This document shows, one piece after another, positions 27,100 through 35,385 of a stretch of DNA of 64,000 nt (its first letter is position 1; each line of letters starts with the position of its first letter). The notes below the pieces were generated by a model. The model made no database searches. It saw only the letters and a program-made list of their open reading frames with translations, and had not been told where the DNA came from. A program made the translations under genes and the position numbers. The DNA comes from JANNSX01 sp963741525 (GTDB taxonomy: Bacteria > Pseudomonadota > Alphaproteobacteria > Rhizobiales > Hyphomicrobiaceae). Location of the stretch: assembly GCA_963741525.1 (NCBI GenBank), contig CAVUIW010000016.1, forward strand, positions 271,016 through 335,015. Reading direction: 5' to 3'.

Positions 27100-28338
27100 A
27101 TGCACTGGACTATCGGCCGCCGTCTTGGCGACATCCTGATCGATCCTGACAACGGCTTCGGCGTACTGCGTCTCGTTACGGCACTGGCTGTCGTGTTCTC
27201 GCACAGCTTCTATCTACTGACCCATGTCACCGACTCCGAGCCCCTCTTCGCCACAACTGGCTTCACACTCGGCCAGCATGCCGTGCACGTTTTCTTTGCG
27301 GTGTCGGGCCTGCTCGTCATGGCAAGCCTCGTACGAACTCCGGCACTTTCGGGATTTGTCTGGGCTCGCGCGTTGCGCATCTTTCCGGCGCTCATCCTCT
27401 GCACCGTGCTGACGGCATTCGTGCTAGGACCGCTGGCGACCAACCTGCCCATCGTTTCCTATCTCACCAGCGCCGAGCCCTATCTCTATGTGCTGAAGAC
27501 CGCAGGTCTCATCACCGGGAGCGCGGCGCTCCCCGGCGTCTTCGACGCCAATCCGGTTCCGGATGAAGTGAACATTCCGGTCTGGACGCTGAAATACGAG
27601 GTGATCTGCTATCTCTTGCTGGCAGCGGCCGCCGTCCTCGGCGTGTTCCGCTCCTGGGCGCTGACCGCCTTCGTCCTCGCGACGATCGCCGCGGCCTATG
27701 CGGTACCGCAGCTTGCCCACGGCGTCAGCGCCGAGGGAGGCTCGCTCGATTCAATTGCGCGCTTGGGCTTCTGCTTCTCGCTGGGTGTGCTCGGCTACGT
27801 GCTGCGCGATCGGTTGCGGATCGGCGCTGTCGGTCTCGTACTCACCGGTGGCGCCTATCTGCTCCTGCGCGGCACCGGCCTCGATTACGTCGCCCTTATC
27901 GTTCTCACCGCCTACCTCTCCTTTGCCGTCGCGAGCCTCCCCTTCGGTGTCCTCACCCCGTGGACGCGCGACACCGACATCTCTTATGGCACCTATATTT
28001 ATGGATGGCCCATCATGCAGCTTATCGTCTCGCTATTCTCCGGCATCAGCCAGATGCAGCTCTTTCTGCTGACCCTCGCCGTGCTCGTACCGCTGGCCTA
28101 TCTCTCCTGGCGATTCGTCGAGAAGCCGGCGTTGGCGCTGAAGCGACGGCGGCGCGCGGAGCCGAAGCTCAGCGCGCTGCGCCAGAAGATCGTCGCGCCG
28201 CGCGCCCCGATCGCACCGGGTGCCGTCACGCAGCTGGACGTGGAGGGCGAACCTTTGGCGCCGCCGCCCTCGCAGCGCCGGATCAACGCGGCGATCCGCG
28301 GCTCGACGCGCGACCGGCTGCGCGTCGTCTCGCCCTGA
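27100..28338 (+). CDS. membrane acyltransferase (OafA/YrhL type)
   Basis: The 412-residue protein has about ten membrane helices and the acyltransferase-3 N-terminal pattern FGVLRLVTALAVVFSHSF, in which Arg and His are the conserved catalytic pair. The C-terminal ~60 residues are cytoplasmic, rich in Arg, Pro and Ala. Such enzymes O-acetylate or succinylate surface glycans, Nod factors or lipids. No glycan cluster is adjacent. The start at 27100 has GAGGCAG upstream. Confidence 0.87.
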   Translation: MHWTIGRRLGDILIDPDNGFGVLRLVTALAVVFSHSFYLLTHVTDSEPLFATTGFTLGQHAVHVFFAVSGLLVMASLVRTPALSGFVWARALRIFPALILCTVLTAFVLGPLATNLPIVSYLTSAEPYLYVLKTAGLITGSAALPGVFDANPVPDEVNIPVWTLKYEVICYLLLAAAAVLGVFRSWALTAFVLATIAAAYAVPQLAHGVSAEGGSLDSIARLGFCFSLGVLGYVLRDRLRIGAVGLVLTGGAYLLLRGTGLDYVALIVLTAYLSFAVASLPFGVLTPWTRDTDISYGTYIYGWPIMQLIVSLFSGISQMQLFLLTLAVLVPLAYLSWRFVEKPALALKRRRRAEPKLSALRQKIVAPRAPIAPGAVTQLDVEGEPLAPPPSQRRINAAIRGSTRDRLRVVSP

Positions 28339-28437
28339 GATTGGCGTCGCTTGACTCGGATGCGTGACCGGCGCGTCCGGGCTGCAATTCCGGTATTCGG
28401 CTTGCTCCGCTGACAACCGGCTGATACCCCGGCCACC

Positions 28438-29622
28438 ATGAGCGGCACGCTGACCGAAGCCTTTCCCCGCCAGCGCTGGCAGAACCTCGTCGCGGCGATT
28501 GCCTGCGTGACGGTGTTCGGCTTCGCGCTCGGGCAGATGTTTCCGCTGCTCTCGCTCATCATGGAGCGCGAGGGCATCGCGCCCGACATCATCGGCTATA
28601 ACGCCTCGATGCAGCCCATAGGCATCCTGCTTTCGGGCTTTATCGTGCCACCACTCGTGCATCGCTTCGGCGCCAAGCCCGTCGTCGTAATCGCGGCCTT
28701 CGCGGCGGCAGCCATCGTGCTGTGCTACCCCTTCATGCCGATTTTCTGGGCCTGGTTCGGCTTGCGCGTACTGCAAGGACTCGCCGTCTCGACGCTGTTC
28801 TCGATCAGCGAGGCCTGGGTGGTGCGGTTCGCCGAAGGGCCCTATCGCGCCCGAATCGTCGGCATGTATGCAAGTGTGCTCGCACTGAGTTTCGGCCTCG
28901 GCTCCTACACGGTGGCGCTGCTCGGCACGACCGGTTTCCTTCCCTTTGCGGTCGGCGCGGCGGTACTCGTCCTCGCCACCATCCCCGTGCTGCTCGTCAG
29001 GGAGGATGCGATGCCGGACGAGGAGGGCGATGGCGCCACCTCCTTCCTCGCCTTCGTGACGAAGGCTCCGGTGCTGCTGCTAGCAGTCGGCGTGTTCGGC
29101 GTCTTCGATGCCGCCTGCCTCGGCTTCCTGCCGGTCTATGGCGTCAAGATGGGCATGACCGAGCAGACCGCCGCCATGACGCTTGCCGTGCTCTCCTTCG
29201 GCAATGTCGGCTTACAGGTGCTGATCGGCTGGATGGCGGACAAGTTGCCGAAGCGTCCGCTGATGTCGGCGCTGGCCGTTGTGACGGGCTTGCTGGCTGC
29301 CCTGATTCCCAGCGTTGTGCACAGCGCCTGGCTCTGGATCGTGCTGCTCATCATCGGCGCGACCTCGGTCGGCATTTACACAGTGGCGCTGGCTGAACTC
29401 GGTGAGCGGTTCTCCGGCAAGGAGCTCGTCACGGGCACGTCTGCCATGTCGACGACTTGGGGCACGGGAGCGTTGTTCGGCGCGCTGATTGCCGGGCAAG
29501 CCATGGACCTCTACGGCCCGAACGGCTTCCCCTACGCCATGGCGCTGGTGTTTGTCGTATTCCTCGCGGCGATTGCCATCCGCGAGCGGTTCAAGCGGCG
29601 AGCAACCGGTCGACCTCGTTGA
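28438..29622 (+). CDS. MFS transporter
   Basis: The 394-residue protein has 12 predicted helices with a central cytoplasmic loop around residue 195 (REDAMPDEEGDGA). The pattern in the first half (PPLVHRFGAKPVVV) corresponds to the loop 2-3 MFS motif and GWMADKLPKRPLM to its repeat. It resembles the drug/sugar efflux MFS branch. The 3' end overlaps the convergent cpdR gene by about 32 bases. Substrate unknown. Confidence 0.88.
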   Translation: MSGTLTEAFPRQRWQNLVAAIACVTVFGFALGQMFPLLSLIMEREGIAPDIIGYNASMQPIGILLSGFIVPPLVHRFGAKPVVVIAAFAAAAIVLCYPFMPIFWAWFGLRVLQGLAVSTLFSISEAWVVRFAEGPYRARIVGMYASVLALSFGLGSYTVALLGTTGFLPFAVGAAVLVLATIPVLLVREDAMPDEEGDGATSFLAFVTKAPVLLLAVGVFGVFDAACLGFLPVYGVKMGMTEQTAAMTLAVLSFGNVGLQVLIGWMADKLPKRPLMSALAVVTGLLAALIPSVVHSAWLWIVLLIIGATSVGIYTVALAELGERFSGKELVTGTSAMSTTWGTGALFGALIAGQAMDLYGPNGFPYAMALVFVVFLAAIAIRERFKRRATGRPR

Positions 29623-29980
29623 CGAGTGTCTTCAGGTGGAAGGGCTTGGAGAGGATCTTTGCCTCTTTCGGCGCCGCGTTCTCGGTGTTGAGCGTCACCG
29701 CCGAAAAGCCGGTGATGAACATGATCTTGATGTCGGGGTCGATCTCGCTGGCGCGCCGGGCAAGCTCGATGCCGTCCATCTCCGGCATCACGATGTCGGT
29801 CAAAAGCAGCGTGAACGGTTCTTCTTTCAGGCGCTCGTAAGCCTCGGCGCCATTGGCGAAATCCGCCACGGCGTAACCCGCTTTCTCGAGTTCCTTGACA
29901 AGAAACCGGCGCAATAGCTCGTCATCTTCCGCAAGCAGGATGCGTTGCAGCGTGCGCGGCAGGGGACCGGAGAGGGACAT
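29591..29980 (-). CDS. cpdR: single-domain response regulator, CpdR-like
   Basis: A 129-residue receiver-only protein. QRILLAEDDELLRRFLVKEL begins the domain; Asp62 in LLLTDIVMPEMDG is the phospho-acceptor, Thr/Lys are in FITGFS and LSKPFHL. Sequence and gene order (next to N-formylglutamate amidohydrolase) match CpdR, the alphaproteobacterial cell-cycle regulator that, unphosphorylated, delivers substrates to ClpXP at the pole. The ATG at 29980 is used; a slightly shorter start is possible. The kinase input (CckA-ChpT) is not encoded here. Confidence 0.88.
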   Translation of the reverse strand: MSLSGPLPRTLQRILLAEDDELLRRFLVKELEKAGYAVADFANGAEAYERLKEEPFTLLLTDIVMPEMDGIELARRASEIDPDIKIMFITGFSAVTLNTENAAPKEAKILSKPFHLKTLVNEVDRLLAA

Positions 29981-30076
29981 GGACGGCAATCCGCAGGTTG
30001 GATCAAGCGCGGGATAGAGCACGTTCAGGCGAAGTGGACACCGGTTCGCCGTCAGAACGTGCGCCAAGTCAAGACT

Positions 30077-30119
30077 CTAGAGCGGGTTCCTGATTCCGGT
30101 TGGACTGAACCCGCTCTAG
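30077..30119. repeat. palindromic element upstream of N-formylglutamate amidohydrolase
   Basis: Perfect 13-base arms (CTAGAGCGGGTTC and its complement) with a 17-base spacer in the divergent region between cpdR and the amidohydrolase gene. It belongs to the AGAGCGGGTTC-type dispersed palindromes seen in Hyphomicrobiales genomes. Confidence 0.7.
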
Positions 30120-30314
30120 TAAGCACACGAGTGTGGCGGGCATTGGTAAAGCAGGAATGAACAGGTGCCCCGCAAACGCGCTTTCCCCAGAAAGAGTGGG
30201 CTAGGCCGCAGTTCTCCCGTGGACAGGAGCGTGAGCCCTTGGCAGAGTGCGCGCCTATTCGGCGTGTTCTCTCCCGCGCACCCGAGCGAGCCCTGCCTGC
30301 AGGACCGGACAGAC

Positions 30315-31211
30315 ATGAGCGCCCGAGAACGAGCTGCCATCCTCGCCGAGTTGAACCCGCCCTTTCTCGTGCACCGCCCGGGCGACGTGTTGCATCCCTT
30401 CGTGTTCTCCTCGCCGCATTCGGGCCGCGTCTATCCGAAGGCATTTCTCGAGGATTCACGGCTTCCAGCGGCGACCTTGCGCAAATCCGAGGATGCCTTT
30501 GTCGAGGAGCTGTTCCTCGATGTCATGCGGCTCGGCGCGCCCCTCATCGCCGCCCGCTTTCCCCGCGCCTATCTCGATGTCAACCGAGAGCCCTACGAGC
30601 TCGATCCTGAGCTGTTCTCGGAACGGCTGCCGGACTTTGCGAACACCCGCTCGCTGCGAGTCGTCGGCGGCCTCGGCACGATCGCCCGGGTGGTGGCGGA
30701 GAGCGAGGAGATCTACCGGCGTCCGCTGACGGTGGAAGCTGCCTTTGAGCGCATCAACCGGCTTTACAAGCCCTATCACGCGGAACTCGGCCATCTCTTG
30801 ACCGCGGCACGGCGGACCTTTGGCACGGGTTTTCTCATCGATTGCCATTCGATGCCGTCCGTCGGCTGCGGCCAACCCGGCCAGCGGCCGCATTTCGTGA
30901 TCGGCGACCGGTTCGGCTCCTCCTGCCATCCCGGCCTCACGCGCTTCCTGCAGGCGGAACTATTGAAGCTCGGATACGAAGTGGCGTTGAACCGGCCCTA
31001 TGCCGGCGGCTTCATCACCGAGCACTATGGGAATCCCAGTCTCGGCGTTCATGCACTGCAGATCGAGGTCAATCGCAGCCTCTACATGAACGAGGATACG
31101 TTCGAGACCACGCCCGGATTCCATCGCATCCAGCACGACCTCAAGGCGGTGATGGAGCGCGTCATGATCGAGGCGGCCGGCCTAATGTCACCGCGGGCGG
31201 CCGCCGAGTAG
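30315..31211 (+). CDS. N-formylglutamate amidohydrolase family protein
   Basis: The 298-residue protein has VFSSPHSGRVYP and FLIDCHSMPS, the conserved metal/catalytic segments of the N-formylglutamate amidohydrolase family, and ITEHYGNPSLGVHALQIEVNR with a conserved Glu near the C-terminus. It would release formate and glutamate in histidine catabolism, although other hut genes are absent here. The ATG at 30315 follows AGGA; longer upstream starts are not supported. Divergent from cpdR. Confidence 0.88.
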   Translation: MSARERAAILAELNPPFLVHRPGDVLHPFVFSSPHSGRVYPKAFLEDSRLPAATLRKSEDAFVEELFLDVMRLGAPLIAARFPRAYLDVNREPYELDPELFSERLPDFANTRSLRVVGGLGTIARVVAESEEIYRRPLTVEAAFERINRLYKPYHAELGHLLTAARRTFGTGFLIDCHSMPSVGCGQPGQRPHFVIGDRFGSSCHPGLTRFLQAELLKLGYEVALNRPYAGGFITEHYGNPSLGVHALQIEVNRSLYMNEDTFETTPGFHRIQHDLKAVMERVMIEAAGLMSPRAAAE

Positions 31212-31242
31212 CGGCGCGACCGGCTTAGGCGCTTGGGGCCCC

Positions 31243-31345
31243 CCAAAAGAAAAGAGGCCGCCCGTTATCGGAGCGGCCCAAGTCTAGGGAGGAAACGCCC
31301 AAGGAGGGCAGCGATAAGGGCCAGGGAAGAAGGCCCTACCGCGTT
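31243..31345 (-). ncRNA. small RNA-like unit A with CCUCC motifs
   Basis: A ~100-base transcript is predicted on the minus strand. A CTTGAA/ATAGAT promoter lies at about 31352-31380. The RNA would fold into a hairpin with a pyrimidine loop (AGGGCC stem, UUCUUCCC loop), a second hairpin GCCC-UCCUU-GGGC, an unpaired UUUCCUCCC, and a terminator (GGGCCGC/GCGGCC then UCUUUUCUUUU at 31243-31275). A 37-base core is identical to unit B. CCUCC motifs in loops are the hallmark of alphaproteobacterial anti-Shine-Dalgarno sRNAs (alpha-r14/CcsR-like); membership is inference. Confidence 0.65.
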
Positions 31346-31633
31346 GCAACAATCTATGTTTGCGACGCACAAATTTCAAGCCCGGCGCACGCAGACGTGA
31401 CAATCTGTCGGGTCTGCGATTGAGCATCACCAAGCGGAATGCGTTCAACGCGAGCTGTGATCCGAGGCAGATCGCGGATTAAGACTTGTCGTTAGTGCGA
31501 TGAAACAAATCACAGAAAACAATTCTCGCGCATCACGCTCCATGAGTCGTTAGATGCCGCCAAGGTTGCCGAGATGCCCCATGAACGATATGCGCGTTCG
31601 GCATGGCGCACGCCTCGGATCACGGCATGGGCG

Positions 31634-31724
31634 TAAAAAAAGAGGGGCCGCACGAAGCGGCCCAAGTCTAGGGAGGAAACGCCCAAGGAGGGCATGCGGG
31701 TCGCGAATCAATCGCTTCCCGCAA
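31634..31724 (-). ncRNA. small RNA-like unit B with CCUCC motifs
   Basis: This is the second copy, about 390 bp from unit A on the same strand. The 5' part differs (hairpin GCGGG...CCCGC enclosing GCG/CGC), while the core with GCCC-UCCUU-GGGC and UUUCCUCCC is identical. It ends in a textbook terminator, GGGCCGC-UUCGU-GCGGCCC followed by CUCUUUUUUU (31634-31662). A CTTGTT element about 18 bases before CATATG is a possible promoter. The remaining ~290 bp between the two units hold no convincing gene. Confidence 0.7.
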
Positions 31725-31925
31725 GACCACATATGGTGGGCATCGACAGGGCGAACAAGGGTATCGATAGGAGAACCGTGGCTTTTCGGCCTTACTGTTG
31801 CGGAACGGCTACGTACATCGTCGAGCCAACCTCAGTCAGCAAGTCTTGCCAAGTCATGCCGCTCCAACTCATATGATTTCCCGCCGTACAACTGTCGAAA
31901 CCGCGAAGAACGGTCCAGGACATCC

Positions 31926-32729
31926 ATGCACAGCAAGCGTACGTCATCGGTATCGGAGTTGATCGAATTCGCGCATGAGCTTGCACGACTGTCGGGCGAT
32001 GTCATCCTGCCCCACTTCCGCCAGTCGATCGGCTACGACAACAAAATCGGGCCAACAGGCTTTGATCCGGTGACCGCCGCCGATCGCGCGGCCGAAGAGG
32101 TCATGCGCCAAGCGCTCGCCGATCGCTTTCCCGATCACGGCATCATCGGCGAGGAGTATGGAAGTCATGCGGCCACCGCCGAAACCCAGTGGATCATCGA
32201 CCCGATCGACGGCACGCGCTCCTTCATGATGGGGCTGCACACCTGGGGAACGCTGATCGGCATCCGCCACGTCGGCCGCGCCACGGCAGGCCTCATGAAC
32301 CAGCCCTTCACCGGCGAGCGCTTCTGGGCCGACGAGCGGGGCGCCTACTATAGCGGTCCCGGCGGCGACCGGACACTCAAGACGCGGGAATGCGCGACGC
32401 TTGAGCATGCCATCCTCGGTGCGACAGCGCCCGAGATCTTCCGCGAACCGGCGCAATGGGAGGCCTTCTCCCGCGTCAAATCGAAAGTCCGCATGACACG
32501 CTTCGGCGGCGACTGCCTCGGCTACTGTCTGCTCGCCATGGGTCAGATCGACCTCGTCATCGAGGCGAACCTGCAGGTCTACGACATCGCCGCGCTCGTC
32601 CCGATCATCGAGCGGGCGGGCGGCGTTGTCACGACTTGGGACGGCGGCGATGCCCAGCACGGCGGCCATGTGGTAGCCGCGGGCGATCCCAAGCTGCACG
32701 AAGCGGCGCTGAGGCTGATCAACGGTTGA
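31926..32729 (+). CDS. hisN: inositol monophosphatase family protein, probable histidinol-phosphatase
   Basis: The 267-residue protein has the three IMPase metal motifs: Glu76-Glu77 in IIGEEYG, Asp92-Pro-Ile-Asp95-Gly-Thr in WIIDPIDGTRSF, and the C-terminal motif with Asp in VYDIAALVPIIERAGG. These bind Mg2+ for phosphate-ester hydrolysis. FMMGLHTWGTLIG next to the second motif resembles the HisN subclass that dephosphorylates histidinol phosphate. The ATG at 31926 gives the usual length; longer in-frame starts run through the sRNA-like unit and are rejected. Confidence 0.85.
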   Translation: MHSKRTSSVSELIEFAHELARLSGDVILPHFRQSIGYDNKIGPTGFDPVTAADRAAEEVMRQALADRFPDHGIIGEEYGSHAATAETQWIIDPIDGTRSFMMGLHTWGTLIGIRHVGRATAGLMNQPFTGERFWADERGAYYSGPGGDRTLKTRECATLEHAILGATAPEIFREPAQWEAFSRVKSKVRMTRFGGDCLGYCLLAMGQIDLVIEANLQVYDIAALVPIIERAGGVVTTWDGGDAQHGGHVVAAGDPKLHEAALRLING

Positions 32730-32741
32730 GGCGGCGCTCGG

Positions 32742-33239
32742 TCAGGGCGGCACGATCTTCATGACGAAGGAGGTCGGCTTTTCGTCGGGGCCGAAGGGAC
32801 CGGGCACTTTGTTCGAGATCGGCGGCAGGCTCTTCAAGTAGGCGGCGATGGCCTCTGCATCCTCTTTCGTCAGCTTGGCAAACGATTGCCAAGGCATGAT
32901 CGGCGCGAGCACCCGGCCGTCTGGCCTGAAACCGGTCTGAATGGCAGCGACGATATCTTCCTCGCTCCACTTGCCGATTCCGGTCTCGGCGTCCGGCGTG
33001 ATGTTGGGTCCATGGAAGACACCCATGCCCGGAATCTCGAAGCCGACCTCCGAGCCACCAAGGAACTTCGCCATGTCGGGCTTGCCGAAGAAATAGCCGG
33101 GCGTGTGGCAATCGAAGCAGCCGCCGAAACTGACGAGATACTTGCCGCGGTCCAGTTTTTCGTCGGCGATAGCAGAGCCGGCGGCCAAGCTTGCTGCCAA
33201 CAGCAGAGTCATTCCAGAAAATCTCGATCGCACAACCAT
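32742..33239 (-). CDS. class I cytochrome c, periplasmic
   Basis: A 165-residue protein with a signal peptide (SGMTLLLAASLAAGSAIA-DE) and one heme site, Cys41-Phe-Asp-Cys44-His45. Distal Met is likely in IMPWQSFAKL. The segment GGSEVGFEIPGMGVFHGPNI after the heme site is typical of the cytochrome c subunits of alcohol/aldehyde or gluconate-type dehydrogenases. The ATG at 33239 follows GGAGAG. It is convergent with hisN (12 bp apart). No dehydrogenase subunits are adjacent. Confidence 0.87.
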   Translation of the reverse strand: MVVRSRFSGMTLLLAASLAAGSAIADEKLDRGKYLVSFGGCFDCHTPGYFFGKPDMAKFLGGSEVGFEIPGMGVFHGPNITPDAETGIGKWSEEDIVAAIQTGFRPDGRVLAPIMPWQSFAKLTKEDAEAIAAYLKSLPPISNKVPGPFGPDEKPTSFVMKIVPP

Positions 33240-33329
33240 CGCTCTCTCCAAGTTTTATCTGCTCGTCGAGCAAATCAAACACTGGCGACCGAATCGATGT
33301 CAATGACCGGAAGAGCAGGTTCGTGGAAA

Positions 33330-34292
33330 TCAGGCCGCGCCGCTGACGCCCACATAGGCGTCGAAGGCCGCCCAGAACTGCTGGCGCAGCTCATCGCGCT
33401 CCTGCAGGATCTCGTGGCGGGCATGCGGAATGACGATGTGGCGGGCGAGCTTGAGCCGCAGCGCAAAATCCTCGATGGCGCGCGATTGCGCGACACGATC
33501 CTCACCCGCAATGGCGAAGAGGATCGGTACTTGCACCGACGGCGCATAATCCGCGCGCCACAGCCGCTCCATCGAGCGGAAGGCTTCCAACAGCCAGCGG
33601 TAGGTCGCCGTGCCCAATCCGAGATCGGGCGCCGCCTCGACGACGGCGTTGTTGCGCGCATAACGCTCGCGATCGCCGGTGACCTTGTTGCCCTCGAAGG
33701 GCCAATGCTCGCCATAGTCGTCGCTGCCGCCCGGCACATAGGCGCTACCGAGCCCGACCGCGCAGGCAACACGCGCGGCATTGCGCGCCGTCGTCATCGA
33801 GACCTTCGCCTGGGAAGGATGCAGACGCACCATCGGCGCCGAGAGCACGATCTTTTCGAACCAGACGCCGGGCATGGAGGCCGCCCGCAACAGGATGTTG
33901 CCACCCATCGAGTGCGCGAGACCGATGTAGGGCGGCAGGCAATCCGGCATGACGATGTCGCGCATGAAGCGCTGCAGGTCGGCGTCGAAATCGGCGAAGT
34001 TGCGCACATAGCCCTTGCGCGGATTGCGCAACTCGCGCACCGAGCCGCCTTGGCCGCGCCAGTCCATGGTGGCGACGCCAAAGCCCCGGCGGCGCAGATC
34101 GGCGACGACCTCGAAGTACTTCTCGATGAACTCGGTACGGCCGCCGAACAGGCAGACGGTGCCCCGCTTGGGGCCCTGGCTCGCCTGCCAGATGGCGTAG
34201 CGCATCTCCTTGCCGTCGAAACTCTTCATGGTGCCGACGCGCGCGCCGCTCGGCACGGGGTTCTTGGCGAGGACGACGAGATCGCGGCGCAT
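33330..34292 (-). CDS. alpha/beta hydrolase (lysophospholipase/monoacylglycerol lipase type)
   Basis: A 320-residue cytoplasmic hydrolase: nucleophile Ser128 in GLAHSMGG, oxyanion region LFGGRTEFIEKYF, WRGQGGS after strand 4, acid Asp in AIAGEDRV and His in IPHARHEIL. This matches the PldB-like serine aminopeptidase S33 family acting on lysophospholipids or monoacylglycerols. The ATG at 34292 is the only credible start. Monocistronic; a gene-free ~350 bp containing a dispersed repeat lies upstream. Confidence 0.88.
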   Translation of the reverse strand: MRRDLVVLAKNPVPSGARVGTMKSFDGKEMRYAIWQASQGPKRGTVCLFGGRTEFIEKYFEVVADLRRRGFGVATMDWRGQGGSVRELRNPRKGYVRNFADFDADLQRFMRDIVMPDCLPPYIGLAHSMGGNILLRAASMPGVWFEKIVLSAPMVRLHPSQAKVSMTTARNAARVACAVGLGSAYVPGGSDDYGEHWPFEGNKVTGDRERYARNNAVVEAAPDLGLGTATYRWLLEAFRSMERLWRADYAPSVQVPILFAIAGEDRVAQSRAIEDFALRLKLARHIVIPHARHEILQERDELRQQFWAAFDAYVGVSGAA

Positions 34293-34480
34293 GGGCTGAC
34301 AGCTCCGGTGTTACCGGTTAAGAGGCCGGTCAACCGCCGTCTTAGCGCATCGGGCCGCCCCGACAAACAGAGCCGCCGCCCCATGAGGAGCGACGGCTTG
34401 CAATCCGTGTCGCAAACGCCTCAGCGGGATGCCAGGTTCGCCGCAGCAAAGTTTCTTTGGACAGTGCTTGTGATTGTCGC

Positions 34481-34627
34481 CCTCCCCCCTTGAGGGGGAG
34501 GGCGGGGTGGGGGGTCGCAAGCAATGGACACTGCGCTTGTGTCAATCCCCCATCCCAAGCGCCTAAGGACTTACCGGCTGCGCCGTTAAGTCCAAGGCGC
34601 TTGGCCTTCCCCCTCACGGGGGGAAGA
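34481..34627. repeat. large palindromic dispersed repeat, copy 1
   Basis: About 147 bases: CCCTCCCCCCTTGAGGGGGAGG at the left (a dyad), an inner hairpin CCAAGCGCC / GGCGCTTGG with GGACTTA / TAAGTCC next to it, and CCTTCCCCCTCACGGGGGGAAG at the right. A second copy lies at 38147-38294. The rest of 34293-34643 shows no gene. Confidence 0.85.
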
Positions 34628-34643
34628 AGGTTCGCCAAATGCC

Positions 34644-35129
34644 TCAGTAGCTCGGCGTGTAGGCGTAGTCTCCGCCTTTGCCGCCCTGATCGACGAGATA
34701 GGCGGCAATGATGACGCCCGAGCAGCGGTCGATCTTGAGGCGGTAGACGAGCCCGTTCGGCCGCGACGCCGTGAGCCCGATCACGTCCGGATCGGCGGCG
34801 ATGCCGCGCATGTCCCGCCAGCCCTGGTTGATGAGATTGGCGCGCAAGCCCCGGCGCGACAGGCAATCGCCGGCGTGCCGGCGTTTGTGCCGCTTGTAGG
34901 TGGGCTGGTAGCCCTGGCTCTCGTCGAAATACTCGCCCGAGGCGCCCTGGTCGGGCTCGATGTAGCTGTCGTCCACATTGGCCGAGGGCACCGGATAGTC
35001 CTCCTCGCCATAGCTCTGGCCGACGGTCTCGTAGGGGACGCCGTTCTCGTCATAGCCGAGATCGGCGGCTAGGGCGGGCGCGCTCCAGGCGAGCCCGGCC
35101 GCGAGTGCAGCTGCTAATGCCGATTTCAT
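34644..35129 (-). CDS. secreted protein of unknown function
   Basis: A 161-residue protein with a signal peptide (MKSALAAALAAGLAWSAPAL, cleaved after ALA-A), an acidic, Tyr-rich linker (DENGVPYETVGQSYGEEDYP), a short basic patch (KRHKRRH) and a C-terminal domain of about 75 residues (LRANLINQGWRDMRGIAADP ... VYRLKIDRCSGVIIAAYLVD) that resembles PepSY-like small domains. Two Cys (DCLSR, DRCSG) could form a disulfide. Function unknown. Confidence 0.8.
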   Translation of the reverse strand: MKSALAAALAAGLAWSAPALAADLGYDENGVPYETVGQSYGEEDYPVPSANVDDSYIEPDQGASGEYFDESQGYQPTYKRHKRRHAGDCLSRRGLRANLINQGWRDMRGIAADPDVIGLTASRPNGLVYRLKIDRCSGVIIAAYLVDQGGKGGDYAYTPSY

Positions 35130-35385
35130 GAAAATGCCCCTTTCAACTAACCCCGTGAAATACAGAGTGGAATGGGGAAGATGAATGGGAGTGAAAGGGC
35201 GCGTTCAGGTGGAGGTTCAGGTTGGATGTTGCAGGCGCGCCGGTCACCGTGACGTGCCGGCGCGGCGATTGCCGCCGTATGGCCGGCCGATTCTGCCCCG
35301 AACCAAAAATGTTGCCCCGATAGACGCGAGAACAAGGCACCCGTATAAGTCAATTCATCACCCATCTCGAAGGTCGCCGCACGCC

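Noticed and set aside
31554..31925. N-terminal extension of the histidinol-phosphatase frame
   Set aside because: Runs through sRNA-like unit B and its terminator; the ATG at 31926 gives the normal family length.
34481..34627. Short ORFs translating to PPSQAPKDL-type peptides
   Set aside because: They recur at 38147-38294 because the DNA is a palindromic repeat, not because a protein is conserved.
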